DNA of 58,527 nt from NCBI GenBank assembly GCA_009786125.1, contig WQTU01000135.1, positions 1 to 58,527 on the forward strand, read 5' to 3'. Positions within the stretch are counted from its first letter, which is position 1. Every line of letters starts with the position of its first letter. The notes beneath the pieces are model-generated. The model was not told the origin of the DNA, made no database searches, and worked only from the letters and a program-made list of their open reading frames with translations. This DNA comes from Spirochaetota bacterium. GTDB lineage: Bacteria > Spirochaetota > Spirochaetia > CADAEX01. The translations under genes and the position numbers were made by a program. Positions 58,072 through 58,527 of the stretch are shown piece by piece.

Positions 58072-58527
58072 TCATTCCGCTTTTACCAATTTTCCCTCTC
58101 CGAAATAGTCTCCTACACCAGTTTTGGGATTTTCTGACATTACGCATTCTTTTTTGCCGGAAAGCCATTTTGTGTCCGCCGTTTGCCAGTATTCACGTGT
58201 TTCTATCCCGCCTCGAGCTTTTTCTACACTCTTCGTATAAGCACACTTTGATAAAAGATGCACGTCAGAAAAATATTCTTCCACATCCTCATACATGTTT
58301 TTCAACGTTAAAACGTAATCTGCTCGCTTTTTTTGGATTATTTTGGCTATTTCCTGCTGCGTTCCCATTGCGTCTATCGTTATTATTTGACCTTTGACAT
58401 TCAGCATATTCAGCAATTCCGGTATAGCGGTGATTTCATTCGATTTTTCTGCTACCAGTTTTTCTCCTACACAAAAACCGTTCTCGTCTACAGCGCTTAC
58501 TATGTGGTTTGCTTTTTGGTTTTTGTT
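58072..58527 (-). mobile_element. ISAs1-family-like transposase, 5' end off window, C-terminus truncated
   Basis: NKNQKANHIVSAVDENGFCVGEKLVAEKSNEITAIPELLNMLNVKGQIITIDAMGTQQEIAKIIQKKRADYVLTLKNMYEDVEEYF. Confidence 0.88.

Overview
AT-rich bacterial chromosome segment that looks like a spirochete, probably Treponema-like. This lineage call is inference from gene content and order: V-type ATPase operon, rho-rpmE, bactofilins next to M23 peptidase/YaaR/PSP1, BspA-like LRR protein. Core blocks: U32 peptidase, MFS transporter, a nine-gene V-ATPase operon (minus strand, about 15.0-23.7 kb), pyrK-pyrD, rho, lnt, HU, rpsT, bactofilin/M23 cluster, tatD, dus, and a trpDCFBA operon preceded by a TrpB2-like gene and an SLC13-type permease, with no trpE/trpG visible. 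Accessory blocks: an island at about 6.1-11.4 kb (BspA-like 66-bp repeat gene, DUF2971-like gene, XRE regulator, Abi_2/AbiF-like HEPN gene with a candidate upstream structured small RNA) ending at a tRNA-Ile2(CAU) gene, and a decayed ISAs1-like region at the right edge. Most unusual signals: (i) a mosaic of palindrome-rich interspersed repeats with exchangeable hairpin modules, one copy of which forms the C-terminus of PyrK; (ii) a 50-nt hairpin element in two copies with a compensatory base-pair change; (iii) the Abi-associated small RNA whose 3' stem arm doubles as the abi Shine-Dalgarno; (iv) a HAD-phosphatase/WD40 chimera with a leftover duplicated HAD tail just downstream; (v) an anthranilate-synthase-less trp operon linked to a permease. 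All calls were made by reading the sequence; no database search was run.
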